A DNA stretch of 64,000 nt from Psychromicrobium lacuslunae (GTDB lineage Bacteria; Actinomycetota; Actinomycetes; Actinomycetales; Micrococcaceae). A program made the translations under genes and the position numbers. Under the pieces are notes generated by a model. The model did not search any database, had not been told where the DNA came from, and saw only the letters and a list, made by a program, of their open reading frames with translations. The stretch covers positions 1-64,000 of the forward strand of contig NZ_CP011005.1 of assembly GCF_000950575.1 (NCBI RefSeq), given 5' to 3'. Positions within the stretch are counted from its first letter, which is position 1; each line of letters opens with the position of its first letter. Positions 42,368-50,919 of the stretch are shown here, one piece after another.

Positions 42368-44895
42368 GCCCCGATGTCCTCGAGGAATGCCGCGAAGACC
42401 CCGCCGCTGGACAGCAGCCTGCGCTCCCGCTCGGTTCTAATATCGAGTTGCACGGTCACTGAATGCCCGGCCGAGCTGGACAGTTGCAGCTCCCCGTCGC
42501 CGCTCGCTGAGAGTTCGAGTTCCTCCGCACCGCTTAGGCCGAGTTCGCGCCACGATGCCGGGAGCACGATGGGAGCTATTCCCATCGCGCACAGGTTATT
42601 GCGGTGGATTGACTCGAAACTCTCCGCAAGCACTGCTTGCACGCCGAGCAAGCCCGGTGCCTTCGCAGCCCAGTCGCGCGAGGAACCTGAGCCGTAACGT
42701 TGCCCGGCGAGCACCACGAGCGGTGTTTCGGAGGCTCGATAACGTGCAGCGGCTTCGTAGGTCGGCAGAATGTCCCCGGAATCCCAGTGCACGGTGTGCC
42801 CGGCGGGACTGTCTGGCGTCAAAGCGTTCCGGAGCTTGGCGTTGCTAAAAGCCCCTCGCGCCATCACTTCATGGTTCCCACGGCGGGAACCGAAGGAATT
42901 CATCACTTTTTCGCCGCGTTCCCGGAGGTATTTCCCAGCCACAGAGTTCAGCGAAATGCTGCCGACCGGCGAGATATCATCGGTGGTTACATTATCGCCC
43001 AACGCCAGCAGCACCCTGAAGCCTGCTCGGGCGGCGAAGGGCTGCCGGTCGGTCGAAACATAGGACGGCGAACGGAGATAGGTTGATTCGGCTGACCAAG
43101 GATAGCGAGCGCCACTAGGCACCTGCAGGTTCTGCCAAAGCTCATGTTCCTGACGCCGCTGGGCGAGTGCCTCGGCAGTAACGAAGCTGCGTACCGTCTC
43201 GGCGATCTCTTCCCGGCTGGGCCAAAGCTCGCTCAGCATAACAGCTTGGCCATCCTGGTCGAGTGCGATCGGCTCATGGTGCAGATCGAGTGCGACCGTG
43301 CCGGCAATGGCCATCGCCACCACCAGGGCGGGCGAGGTGAGGTAGGTGCCGGCGGTATCGGCATGCACCCGGCCCGGGAAGTTACGATTTCCGGAAACCA
43401 CCGCCGCCACTTGAAGATTCTCGTTTTCGATGGCCTGGCTGACCGCTGGCAGCAGTTCGCCACCACCGCCGTTGCAGGTCATGCAACCGTAGCCGGCAAC
43501 GTGGAAGCCGAAGTGTTCTAGATCATCGAGCAGACCGGAATCGCTGAGATATTTGGTCACCGAGGGGGATCCCGGGGACAGACTGGTTTTTACCCAGCTA
43601 GGAACCATGCAGCCACGTTCCCTGGCTCGCCGAGCAAGCAATCCGGCGGCGATCATCGCGGCGGGGTTAGCGGTATTGGTGCAAGAGGTGATGGCAGCGA
43701 TAGCCACCGCTCCGGAGCTCAGTTGACGACGGCCGGCCGCGTCCGGCAGCGCCTCACATACCTCGCCGAAAGAGGCCCCTAGCGAAGCTGGGGAGACTAA
43801 CTGGTCAGGCCGTGAAGGACCGGCCAGGCTGGCGAAAATTGTCGAGAGGTCGATCTCAATGACTCGGTCGAAGCAGGGCGTGACTGAGTCATCGTAATCA
43901 TGCATTAGGCCCATCGAGTCAAGCACCTGCTGGGCGGCCTCGACCACCTCAGCTGGCCGACCAGTCAACGCGAGATAGTCGAGCACCTGGGCGTCGGTGG
44001 GGAAGAGCGCGGACATCACACCGTATTCGGGAGCCATATTGGCTACCGTGCAGCGGTCGGGCACCGAGAGCGTACCGACTCCGCTGCCGCAGAACTCGAT
44101 CATCGCCGGGCCGAGTTTGGCGTCCCTAATCCGTTGCGCGATAACCAGTGCCAGGTCGCTGGCTTGTGCGGTCTCACCCAGGGTGCCGATGAGTTTAATC
44201 CCGACGAGCTGTGGCATCCGGAAGGTCAGCGCTTCGCCAAGCAGCACCGATTGAGCATCCATCCCGCCGACTCCCCAGCCCAGCACCCCGAGGCCGTTCA
44301 TCATGGTGGTATGGCTATCGGTGCCGAGCACTGTTTCCGGCAGCCAGCCCTTTTCGCTCTCCACGACGAGAGTGCAGAGCCGTTCAATATTGATCTGGTG
44401 GACTATCCCGGCACCTGGCGGATGCACGGTCACATTGTCAATCGCTTCTTCCGCCCATTTCAGGAAGGCGAACCGTTCCGCATTGCGTTGCAACTCGGTG
44501 GACTCGTTGCGAGTCAAGGCCAGCGGCCCGGCAGTCCACTCAGCCTGCACCGAATGATCAATCACAATGTCCACCGGAACCAGCGGGTTGACCCGGGCTG
44601 GATCATCGGTGGCGTCGCGTAACGCGGCGAGGTCGACCAGCATCGGTACCGCGGTGTAGTCCTGCATCACCATCCGGCTCGGCTGCATCGACACTTCAAA
44701 TTGTTCATCATGACCAGTGCTGGGCCGAAGAAGTTGCTGCGCTACAGTAGTTTCGCCCCGAGCCAGCAAATTAGCGGCCAACAGCCGTTTGGTGAAGGGT
44801 ACCTCTGCCGCCCGTCGACCCGCTTCGGCTAGGGCGCTGGCTAGGTCGACTCCGGCCCTCGGTGCCGTGTCGTTCCCGGTAATGATTCCGGTCAT
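42364..44895 (-). CDS. Aconitase-family hydro-lyase/isomerase, divergent
   Basis: An 843-residue protein of the aconitase A fold. It keeps MQDYTAVPMLVDLAALRDA, GTDSHTTMMNGLGV, the cluster cysteine in ITSCTNT and the pair in GYGCMTC, and the swivel-domain GSGSSRDWAAK. It is shorter than typical aconitase A (about 890). Near the active site it departs from the norm: GYGCMTCNGGGGEL where aconitases have GCTTCIGNSG, and EYGVMSALFPTD where they have EYGATCGFFPVD. With its place directly after a citrate-synthase gene, it likely isomerises a citrate analogue, as the phosphinomethylmalate isomerase does in phosphinothricin synthesis. A self-resistance aconitase is the alternative. Confidence 0.9.
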   Translation of the reverse strand: MTGIITGNDTAPRAGVDLASALAEAGRRAAEVPFTKRLLAANLLARGETTVAQQLLRPSTGHDEQFEVSMQPSRMVMQDYTAVPMLVDLAALRDATDDPARVNPLVPVDIVIDHSVQAEWTAGPLALTRNESTELQRNAERFAFLKWAEEAIDNVTVHPPGAGIVHQINIERLCTLVVESEKGWLPETVLGTDSHTTMMNGLGVLGWGVGGMDAQSVLLGEALTFRMPQLVGIKLIGTLGETAQASDLALVIAQRIRDAKLGPAMIEFCGSGVGTLSVPDRCTVANMAPEYGVMSALFPTDAQVLDYLALTGRPAEVVEAAQQVLDSMGLMHDYDDSVTPCFDRVIEIDLSTIFASLAGPSRPDQLVSPASLGASFGEVCEALPDAAGRRQLSSGAVAIAAITSCTNTANPAAMIAAGLLARRARERGCMVPSWVKTSLSPGSPSVTKYLSDSGLLDDLEHFGFHVAGYGCMTCNGGGGELLPAVSQAIENENLQVAAVVSGNRNFPGRVHADTAGTYLTSPALVVAMAIAGTVALDLHHEPIALDQDGQAVMLSELWPSREEIAETVRSFVTAEALAQRRQEHELWQNLQVPSGARYPWSAESTYLRSPSYVSTDRQPFAARAGFRVLLALGDNVTTDDISPVGSISLNSVAGKYLRERGEKVMNSFGSRRGNHEVMARGAFSNAKLRNALTPDSPAGHTVHWDSGDILPTYEAAARYRASETPLVVLAGQRYGSGSSRDWAAKAPGLLGVQAVLAESFESIHRNNLCAMGIAPIVLPASWRELGLSGAEELELSASGDGELQLSSSAGHSVTVQLDIRTERERRLLSSGGVFAAFLEDIGA

Positions 44896-44897
44896 AA

Positions 44898-46280
44898 TTA
44901 CTGCCGCCTTCCGAGCGCCGAGTCAGGTTGTTGGTACCGCAGCAGCGGCCGGATCAGCACATTATTGGTGCGCTGCTCCAAAACGTGCGCGATCCAGCCC
45001 GGTAGTCGGCCGAGCACGAAGATGGCCACCGCGAAGTCCTCAGGAATGCCCAGCAGCCGATAGCTGAGCCCGGCGTACAGATCGACGTTCGGTGCCACCC
45101 CGTGCCTGGCTCGTGGCGCCATTGCCGCACTGAGCGCATCGAGGATATCCAATTGCCGGCTATCGCCGAGGGCGCCGGAAAGCTCAAGCACGCAATCCCG
45201 CAGATGCCCGGCACGCGGGTCGGTGACGCGGTAGACCCGATGTCCGAAACCCATCACCGGTTCGCCGGCTTCGTGTTTCCTCGCCACATAGTCCGCAGCA
45301 TCCGCCGGGTCGTCAAGTTCGTCAAAGACATCGAGCACACCCTCGGAAGCGCCGCCGTGTCGCCGTCCGGTGAAAGTGGCAATAGCAGCTGTGATGGCAT
45401 TAATAATTCCGGCCTCAGTACTGGTCGCCACCCGGGCAGCGAAGGTCGAAGCATTGGAGCTATGATCGGCGTGGATCACCAGCGCGCGGTTGAAAACCTT
45501 GACGGCGACCGGGCTTGGCGTTGCCCCGGTGAGGGCTTCCAGGACGTTTTCCGCATAGCAAGCCTCGGCGCGTGGCCGGGGCAGTGGCCTGCCCTGGCGT
45601 AGTGCGAGTTGAGTGGCGAGAATCATCGGCACCGCGCCGAGCAAGCTCAGTCCTCGAACCCGGGCCTGCTCGACGGTCTCGTCGAAGACACCCTGGGCGC
45701 TAGCCTCTGAGAGCATGCCGAGTGCCGAAACCGCGGTGCGAAGCAGCTCAAGCGGGTGCGCCTGGTGGAAAGTGCGGATCAAATCAGTAATCGGGCTGGC
45801 TAAGTTCATTCCCTCCAGCAGGGCACCGTGCAGCCCGGCAAGTTCCTGATCAGAGGGCAAGTAACCTTCGATCAGCAGGTGCATCACTTCCTCCGCGCTG
45901 GCGCGGTCAACCAGATCGTGGATGCTGAAACCGCGATACTCAAGTTCGCCGCGCTCGCCGTCGATGCGGGTGATTGACGAGAGATCGAATTCGACGCCGT
46001 CCAGACCGCGGTGCACGGTGGCTGGCTGCGTTTGCTGACTCGAACCAGTCCCTTGCAGCTTGCCGCCAGCCGCCACGAAATCTTTTATCTCGGCCACCGT
46101 ACGCAATTGATGCACTTGTTCGGGAGCGACCTCTAGCTGGAAGGCTCGCTCGATGCTGCTCATAATGTTGACATGCCCAAGCGAGTCCCAGTCGGGGGAG
46201 GACTGATAAGCGAGGTCATCTCGAATATCCGAAACCCTCATCCCGAGCGCTTTGGCAATGACGTCATCGACGCTGAGCAT
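44898..46280 (-). CDS. Carrier protein-citrate synthase fusion
   Basis: A 460-residue fusion. Residues 1-75 form an acyl/peptidyl carrier domain with the phosphopantetheine site WDSLGHVNIM (Ser33); a linker of about 18 residues (KLQGTGSSQQTQP) follows. Residues about 94-460 are a citrate synthase with its catalytic His in HADHSSNASTF, His in GFGHRVYRVTDPRA and Asp in PNVDLYAG. A citrate synthase covalently joined to a carrier implies that the acyl donor is held on phosphopantetheine rather than CoA. It starts within the stop of the adenylation gene (TGATG), which probably loads this carrier. I know no standard example of this fusion. Confidence 0.9.
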   Translation of the reverse strand: MLSVDDVIAKALGMRVSDIRDDLAYQSSPDWDSLGHVNIMSSIERAFQLEVAPEQVHQLRTVAEIKDFVAAGGKLQGTGSSQQTQPATVHRGLDGVEFDLSSITRIDGERGELEYRGFSIHDLVDRASAEEVMHLLIEGYLPSDQELAGLHGALLEGMNLASPITDLIRTFHQAHPLELLRTAVSALGMLSEASAQGVFDETVEQARVRGLSLLGAVPMILATQLALRQGRPLPRPRAEACYAENVLEALTGATPSPVAVKVFNRALVIHADHSSNASTFAARVATSTEAGIINAITAAIATFTGRRHGGASEGVLDVFDELDDPADAADYVARKHEAGEPVMGFGHRVYRVTDPRAGHLRDCVLELSGALGDSRQLDILDALSAAMAPRARHGVAPNVDLYAGLSYRLLGIPEDFAVAIFVLGRLPGWIAHVLEQRTNNVLIRPLLRYQQPDSALGRRQ

Positions 46281-47893
46281 CAGAGACCTTCCTCGCTGAG
46301 CAACTTCGCGAGCGCGGCTCGGTCGATTTTGCCATTGGTGTTTAGTGGAAATTCGTCGAGATAGCTGAACGATCTGGGCACCATGTAGTTTGGCAGCCGT
46401 TTGAGTACCCTTTGCTGTAATTCGGCATCTTGGGCCTCGCTGATCACGAAACCGTGCAGTGCTGCCCCGTCAACGCTGGGTAGACATACCGCCTGTAAAC
46501 AACCCTCGGCTCGTAGGGCGGCTTCCACCTCAGCCAACTCCACTCGGTGTCCACCGACTTGGACCTGATGATCCAGACGACCCAAATGAACCAGGCCGGA
46601 GGACCTGACCGCGACGCGATCGCCGGTGCGATAGCAACGCAGACCATTGATGTCGATGAATCGGCCCTCGTCGAGTTCCGGTGCGTGCCAGTATCCAGTG
46701 GTCATCTGAGGGCCGGTCACACACAGCTCCCCTGACAGACCCGGATCAATGGGCTGCGAATGGCCTGCCTCATCGAGAATAAAACCGGTCAACTCGGGGT
46801 ATAGCTCACCGATCGGCACACTGCCCAATTCGCATTCACCCGGTGAACTAAGTGGGTCCCAGCGGTAGACGGAGCAGGCTATGGTCAACTCGGTGGGACC
46901 GTACAGGTTCTCCAGAACTGAGTTGCCAGCAGCGGCTTGCCAGCGAACCGCTTGCTGTTCGTTGAGCGCCTCACCGCAGAACAGGCTGAGCCGAAGACTC
47001 GGCATTGAATCGGGCCGCAGTGCTGCTGAACGTTCCGCAGCGGTGATCACCGAGGGTACCGAAAACCACACGGTCAGGGCATTTCGAGCGATATAACTTG
47101 CCGGATCGAGTAGCTCGATCGGATCGGCCGGGCAGAGCATGGCGCCGTGTTCCCAGGCCATGAACATATCAAAAACTGATAGATCGAAGGTTTGTTCAAA
47201 AGTCTGGGAGAGTCGGTCCTGTGCGGTGATGCGGTAGCGCTGTTGATTGCAGGAAAGATGCGAACGCACATTGCGGTGGCTGATCGGCACACCCTTTGGG
47301 GCGCCGGTGCTGCCCGAGGTGAAGAGCAAATACGCTAGATCATCCGCTGCGGAAGCAACCGGCTCGGTGAGCGGCCTGGAAAAGTGCAGCGTGGCACTGT
47401 CCAAACAGACCACATCGGTTAACCCGAGTGCTTCGATGTGGCTAACCGTATCTTGCGGAAAGCCCAGGACGGTTCCAGCCCCGATTACCTCGGCCAGCTC
47501 CGGGAGCAGCAGGACACTGGCGGCATCCACCAGGATGACATCGAGTTCGGCGGCGGCGATCATCGATTTAGTGCGCGCCAGCGGGTATTTAGGATTCAGC
47601 GGTATGAAGGCCGCACCAGCGGCTAGCGCAGCGGCCACTCCGAGGTACGAAACCTCATTACGGTAAGCCAGAATACCTACCCGTCTGATCTGCGCTGCGG
47701 AGGAGCGTAGCCCCGATGCCCAGCGTAAGGCCGTGGCTGCGAGCTCGCCGTAAGAGTAGTCCCTGGTCCCCAACCGCAGCGCGATATCACGTGGATGCTG
47801 ACGTGCGTGCTGGAATAAACCTGAGCCCAAAGGCTGGAAGTCTTGAGCGTGGGATGGTGGAGTTAAAGGCTTTTCGAGTGATGACGTAGTCAT
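46280..47893 (-). CDS. Stand-alone adenylation enzyme (NRPS A domain-like)
   Basis: A 537-residue acyl/aminoacyl-adenylating enzyme with all core motifs: LLFTSGSTGAPKG (A3), FDLSVFDMF (A4, with the Asp that usually meets an amino group), LYGPTE (A5), CYRTGDR (A7), GHRVELAEVEAAL (A8) and TNGKIDRAAL (A10). It ends just after A10, with no carrier or condensation domain of its own. Its partner carrier is the N-terminal domain of the next gene, with which it overlaps by 1 nt. It is the first gene of the operon; a GGGGGGAA stretch about 12 nt upstream of the ATG may serve as ribosome site. The substrate code was not deduced. Confidence 0.92.
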   Translation of the reverse strand: MTTSSLEKPLTPPSHAQDFQPLGSGLFQHARQHPRDIALRLGTRDYSYGELAATALRWASGLRSSAAQIRRVGILAYRNEVSYLGVAAALAAGAAFIPLNPKYPLARTKSMIAAAELDVILVDAASVLLLPELAEVIGAGTVLGFPQDTVSHIEALGLTDVVCLDSATLHFSRPLTEPVASAADDLAYLLFTSGSTGAPKGVPISHRNVRSHLSCNQQRYRITAQDRLSQTFEQTFDLSVFDMFMAWEHGAMLCPADPIELLDPASYIARNALTVWFSVPSVITAAERSAALRPDSMPSLRLSLFCGEALNEQQAVRWQAAAGNSVLENLYGPTELTIACSVYRWDPLSSPGECELGSVPIGELYPELTGFILDEAGHSQPIDPGLSGELCVTGPQMTTGYWHAPELDEGRFIDINGLRCYRTGDRVAVRSSGLVHLGRLDHQVQVGGHRVELAEVEAALRAEGCLQAVCLPSVDGAALHGFVISEAQDAELQQRVLKRLPNYMVPRSFSYLDEFPLNTNGKIDRAALAKLLSEEGL

Positions 47894-48427
47894 GGCAAAA
47901 CAGTTCCCCCCGAATTAGTCAATGACGCCTGCCTTATGGTCTGCGCGATGCTTTGTGTCGCGGAATTAACCCGGTCGCCTGAGACAATTCCAGGCGAAAC
48001 GAAAGTAGCTTAGCAAAGAGTTTTAAGGGCTGTGACCCGCATCTCATCGGGGTGATATTTTACCCAGCTGGAGAAGGGTGGTAGCTGGTTCGGGGAGCAC
48101 TTCTGCAGTTATGGAAGCACGGTTTTACGACCCGAGTTTGGTAGCCGAAATCCGCCAATTTGCCTGAGGCAATTGGGCAAATTTGAACTTTTTCAACAGG
48201 CTCTTATCGGCTGGCTGTATTGAGTATTTTTTGAGCGGATTGTCAGGAAAGTCACAGGTTGTTTTTCGGGATATTTTTGGGGATATTCCGCCAATTTCTC
48301 AGTTAGTCATGATTAAGAAACCTAGGATCCTCTGGGCGTTTACCGCTCAGTTTAAGAACCGCCGGGCCAGCTCGAAGATTCGAGCCGGCCCGGCGGATCG
48401 GGTAGTGCTGAGGCGGTATCGGAGTGG
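47894..48427. promoter_or_regulatory. Leader region of the biosynthetic operon
   Basis: 534 bp without a convincing gene, between the operon start (minus strand) and the end of the next minus-strand gene. It holds two related sites: CGCCTGAGACAATT (47976-47989, the start of a CGCCTG-N9-CAGGCG palindrome) and TGCCTGAGGCAATT (48161-48174, centre of an imperfect palindrome CCAATTTGCC/GGCAATTGG). The shared GCCTGAGRCAATT suggests a regulator binding both. A promoter could not be placed with confidence. The rest of the stretch is AT-richer than its surroundings and shows nothing else. Confidence 0.45.
48359..48396 (-). terminator. Terminator of the secreted-protein gene
   Basis: CCGCCGGGCC (48359-48368) pairs with GGCCCGGCGG (48387-48396), and GCTCGA with TCGAGC inside, forming an almost continuous stem with a 4-nt loop. 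It lies 32 bp beyond the stop of the minus-strand gene at 48428, and TTCTT follows it on that strand. Confidence 0.8.
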
Positions 48428-49357
48428 TTAGTTCGGGTAGCTGTTGGTTGGCCAGCCGGTGGCGAGATGCCCCAGCCCGGCGATGTCTCCACTCACCGGT
48501 GTGGCGTAGTTCTTGTCCGTGTACAAGTAGGCGTCTCCGCTGCCCAGCATCCCGATCCACGGCGTTAGTGGGCCTGAAAGGCAGCCGCCCCTAGATAGGG
48601 TGGTGATGTTTTGCCATGAGGTTGATCGGACAACGACTGAGCTCCACTTTCCAGGCGTTTTTCTCGGTAGCGTGTATTCAATAAGCTGACCGGCCTTTGT
48701 GGTGGCAAGTAGTACGTCGCCAATGTCCCCGTCAGCTAACTTTTTGGAATAGTAGTAGCTCAGCGTGTTCACATTTTGCCAGCCCGAGGTGGCGACCACG
48801 GTCGTTCCGGTCATATTCTCTGGCTTGGCTGGCAGTGTGTAACGGTTGAGGCCGCCCTGATCGGTCAGCGCGTAGGCTATCGCGTCGGCGGTACCTGAGA
48901 TGCCGAGGGTGGTAGTCATTTTTCGGATGCTTCCCCACGTGCCGTTCACCTTCTTTTTGGTGATCGTGTTGTCGTTATTGAGACCGATCACGTAAAGGCT
49001 GCCATCGCTCGCGTTCGCGTAGTAGTCCGAGCCGGAAGTGCCAAGCCAATTAGGCGACGGATCTGGGCCGGTGGTGCGTTTGTGGACGAGCGTCCTGGGT
49101 GTGAAGCCCAGTGATGCATTGTTCTGGATGCTGCTGCTCAGGGAGCCGGTGCCATTGGTGCTTGAGTAGAAGTAGTTAATGATTTGCTGCTTGGCGTTCA
49201 CGCCGAGCAGTCCTGCCGAGCAAGTATTCGTGCCGGGAATGCCGATAGCGCTACTGTCTGCGGTGGTTGCTAGGGAGTTGCTGGCGATGCTCATCAGGCC
49301 GCAGGCTAAGGCTGCCGTGGCGAGTGTCGCACCGGTGCGTCGCACGATCATTTTCAT
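48428..49357 (-). CDS. Secreted protein with beta-propeller-like repeats
   Basis: A 309-residue exported protein with a signal peptide (MKMIVRRTGATLATAALACG, cleavage likely after NSLA or nearby). The mature part has internal repeats of the kind YYANASDGSLYVIGLNND, GGLNRYTLPAKPEN and GQLIEYTLPRKTPGKWSSV, each followed by a W-containing strand (SGWQNVNTLSYYY, TSWQNITTLS). This pattern resembles tachylectin-2/PLL-type sugar-binding propellers. The ATG at 49357 has GGGAA upstream; earlier in-frame starts add residues before the signal peptide. Function unknown; binding of a surface glycan is a guess. Confidence 0.75.
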   Translation of the reverse strand: MKMIVRRTGATLATAALACGLMSIASNSLATTADSSAIGIPGTNTCSAGLLGVNAKQQIINYFYSSTNGTGSLSSSIQNNASLGFTPRTLVHKRTTGPDPSPNWLGTSGSDYYANASDGSLYVIGLNNDNTITKKKVNGTWGSIRKMTTTLGISGTADAIAYALTDQGGLNRYTLPAKPENMTGTTVVATSGWQNVNTLSYYYSKKLADGDIGDVLLATTKAGQLIEYTLPRKTPGKWSSVVVRSTSWQNITTLSRGGCLSGPLTPWIGMLGSGDAYLYTDKNYATPVSGDIAGLGHLATGWPTNSYPN

Positions 49358-49447
49358 CTGAGGTTCCCTTCTGCTGGCCGTGGTCATTAGTTCTGGCTCG
49401 GGTGTATTGAGTTGCCGACGGCGCGATCGAGTTGCTGGATGGAGTGA

Positions 49448-49487
49448 AGTGGATTTCTTTTATATCCATACGATAGTTAAATCCACT
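49448..49487. promoter_or_regulatory. Inverted repeat between the divergent genes
   Basis: AGTGGATTT (49448-49456) and AAATCCACT (49479-49487) are perfect complements 22 bp apart, with an AT-rich centre (TTTTATATCC) that could hold a promoter element. It lies between the secreted-protein gene and the DUF4166 gene and may be a shared operator. Confidence 0.4.
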
Positions 49488-49618
49488 CAAAGATCTTGTC
49501 ATCATTTCCAATGATCCTCAAGAGGAAGGGACTGACTCGTTTCGGAGCGAACCTGGGATATTCCGAGCTTGCCGAGAGAATGTTCAATTCTGATCGCGGC
49601 AAGCTCTAGGCTCAGAGC

Positions 49619-50245
49619 ATGAGTTCAGTGTGGGAAGCGGCGCATCCGGGTTTGCTCGACCAGCTTCACCCTCGGCTGCAGAGTTATTTCAGCGAGATTC
49701 CGGTGGGCCAGGTCGGCCGCGGCAGTGGCATCTTTGATCGCGTAGGCAGTCCGCATCGCTGGTTATGGCCGGTGTTTCTGGTGCTGAGTTGGGACCGGAT
49801 AATTTTCCCGGTTTGGCAGTCGGAAGTGCGATTTGAGATAGAAAATCGACCGCAGACGGCCCAGGGCGTGAAGTTGATCCGTGCTCGTCGCAGTTTCCAC
49901 TTCGAGGCGGGCAGCCGGGTGATGATCGATGCCATTACGGCGGAACCGGCTTCGAAATCCACGACTCGGCTGGTGGACTACCTAGGTAGCAGCGGCAGGT
50001 TGGCAGCCTCTCTTCTGGTCAGCGCCCAGAATGGCCAACTTGAACTGCGGAGCGAGGCGATCAGTGTGCGGCTACTTGGCCGACGGTTCACCCTGCCCCG
50101 AGTGATTGCGCCCACTGTGCAGATCACCGAGGGCGTCGATGAATCCACCGGTCTGCAGCGAATCTCGATGGAATTGCGACAACCGCAGCTTGGTCTGCTC
50201 TATCAATATCAGGGAAGGTTCAACTATCAGATCGAATCCGATTGA
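49619..50245 (+). CDS. DUF4166 domain protein
   Basis: A 208-residue soluble protein recognised as DUF4166 from its HPGLLDQLHPRLQSYF opening, the VGRGSGIFDRVG turn, the central WDRIIFPV and the C-terminal LRQPQLGLLYQYQGRF. In related bacteria the domain occurs alone or fused to short-chain dehydrogenases; no activity is known to me. There is no clear Shine-Dalgarno at the ATG. Its last 19 bp overlap the convergent response regulator gene. Confidence 0.8.
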   Translation: MSSVWEAAHPGLLDQLHPRLQSYFSEIPVGQVGRGSGIFDRVGSPHRWLWPVFLVLSWDRIIFPVWQSEVRFEIENRPQTAQGVKLIRARRSFHFEAGSRVMIDAITAEPASKSTTRLVDYLGSSGRLAASLLVSAQNGQLELRSEAISVRLLGRRFTLPRVIAPTVQITEGVDESTGLQRISMELRQPQLGLLYQYQGRFNYQIESD

Positions 50246-50919
50246 TCACGGCCTGGCTTGGTACTAATACCGTTTTCTAGACAGAAAATGGCTGCCTGCA
50301 CCCGCGAGACTAGGCCTAGCTTGCTGAAGATTCTAGAGACGTGAGTTTTCACCGTAGTTTCAGCGATGCCCAGGCGCCGTGCAGCTTGCTGATTGGTCCA
50401 ACCCGCACCCACCGCCTTCAGTACCTCTAATTCGCGTTCGGTCAGCTCGCCCAGATCTGGCTCGGTCTTTGGATGAACGCTGGCCGAGGCTGCCGCCCGC
50501 ATATTCCTAATCACCACCTCGGTCACTTCGGTTGCGAGCACGGAATGCCCGCTGTTGACCTTACGAATGCCGTTCAACAGTTCCTCAGCGGAGGCGGATT
50601 TCAGCAAGAATCCAGATGCCCCGGCGCGCAGCGCCGCCAGCACATAGTCGTCAAGGTCGAAAGTCGTCAGAATTAGCACCTTGGCGGTGCCGAATTCGGT
50701 GATCCGACGAGTAGCCTCGACCCCGTCCATCCCCGGCATCCTGATATCCATCAGCAATACATCCGGTTCGAGTTGCTGGCTCATCTGTACGGCTGTGTTG
50801 CCATCCGCTGCCTCACCAACCACCTCCAGATCCGTTTCAGCGGAGAGGATCATCCGCAGTCCCTGCCGGATTGCCGCATGGTCGTCCGCGAGCAGCACTC
50901 TGATGCTTTTGCGGCTCAT
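50227..50919 (-). CDS. NarL/FixJ-family response regulator (second)
   Basis: A 230-residue regulator. The receiver has the acidic LLADDH, phospho-acceptor Asp58 (LLMDIRMPGMDG) and Lys in FLLKSASAEE. The LuxR helix-turn-helix follows (LTERELEVLKAVGAGWTNQQ, then TVKTHVSRIFSKLG). ATG at 50919 overlaps the kinase stop by 4 nt, so the pair is one translationally coupled unit. The target is unknown; the neighbouring small membrane-protein genes are candidates. Confidence 0.92.
   Translation of the reverse strand: MSRKSIRVLLADDHAAIRQGLRMILSAETDLEVVGEAADGNTAVQMSQQLEPDVLLMDIRMPGMDGVEATRRITEFGTAKVLILTTFDLDDYVLAALRAGASGFLLKSASAEELLNGIRKVNSGHSVLATEVTEVVIRNMRAAASASVHPKTEPDLGELTERELEVLKAVGAGWTNQQAARRLGIAETTVKTHVSRIFSKLGLVSRVQAAIFCLENGISTKPGRDQSDSI

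Noticed and set aside
33337-47893. NIS-type or citrate siderophore cluster
   Set aside because: No IucA/IucC-type synthetase, no siderophore uptake genes and no DtxR box were seen before the operon.
48183-48431. 82-codon plus-strand open frame
   Set aside because: It has no ribosome site, runs across the terminator hairpin of the opposite gene, and has no family resemblance.
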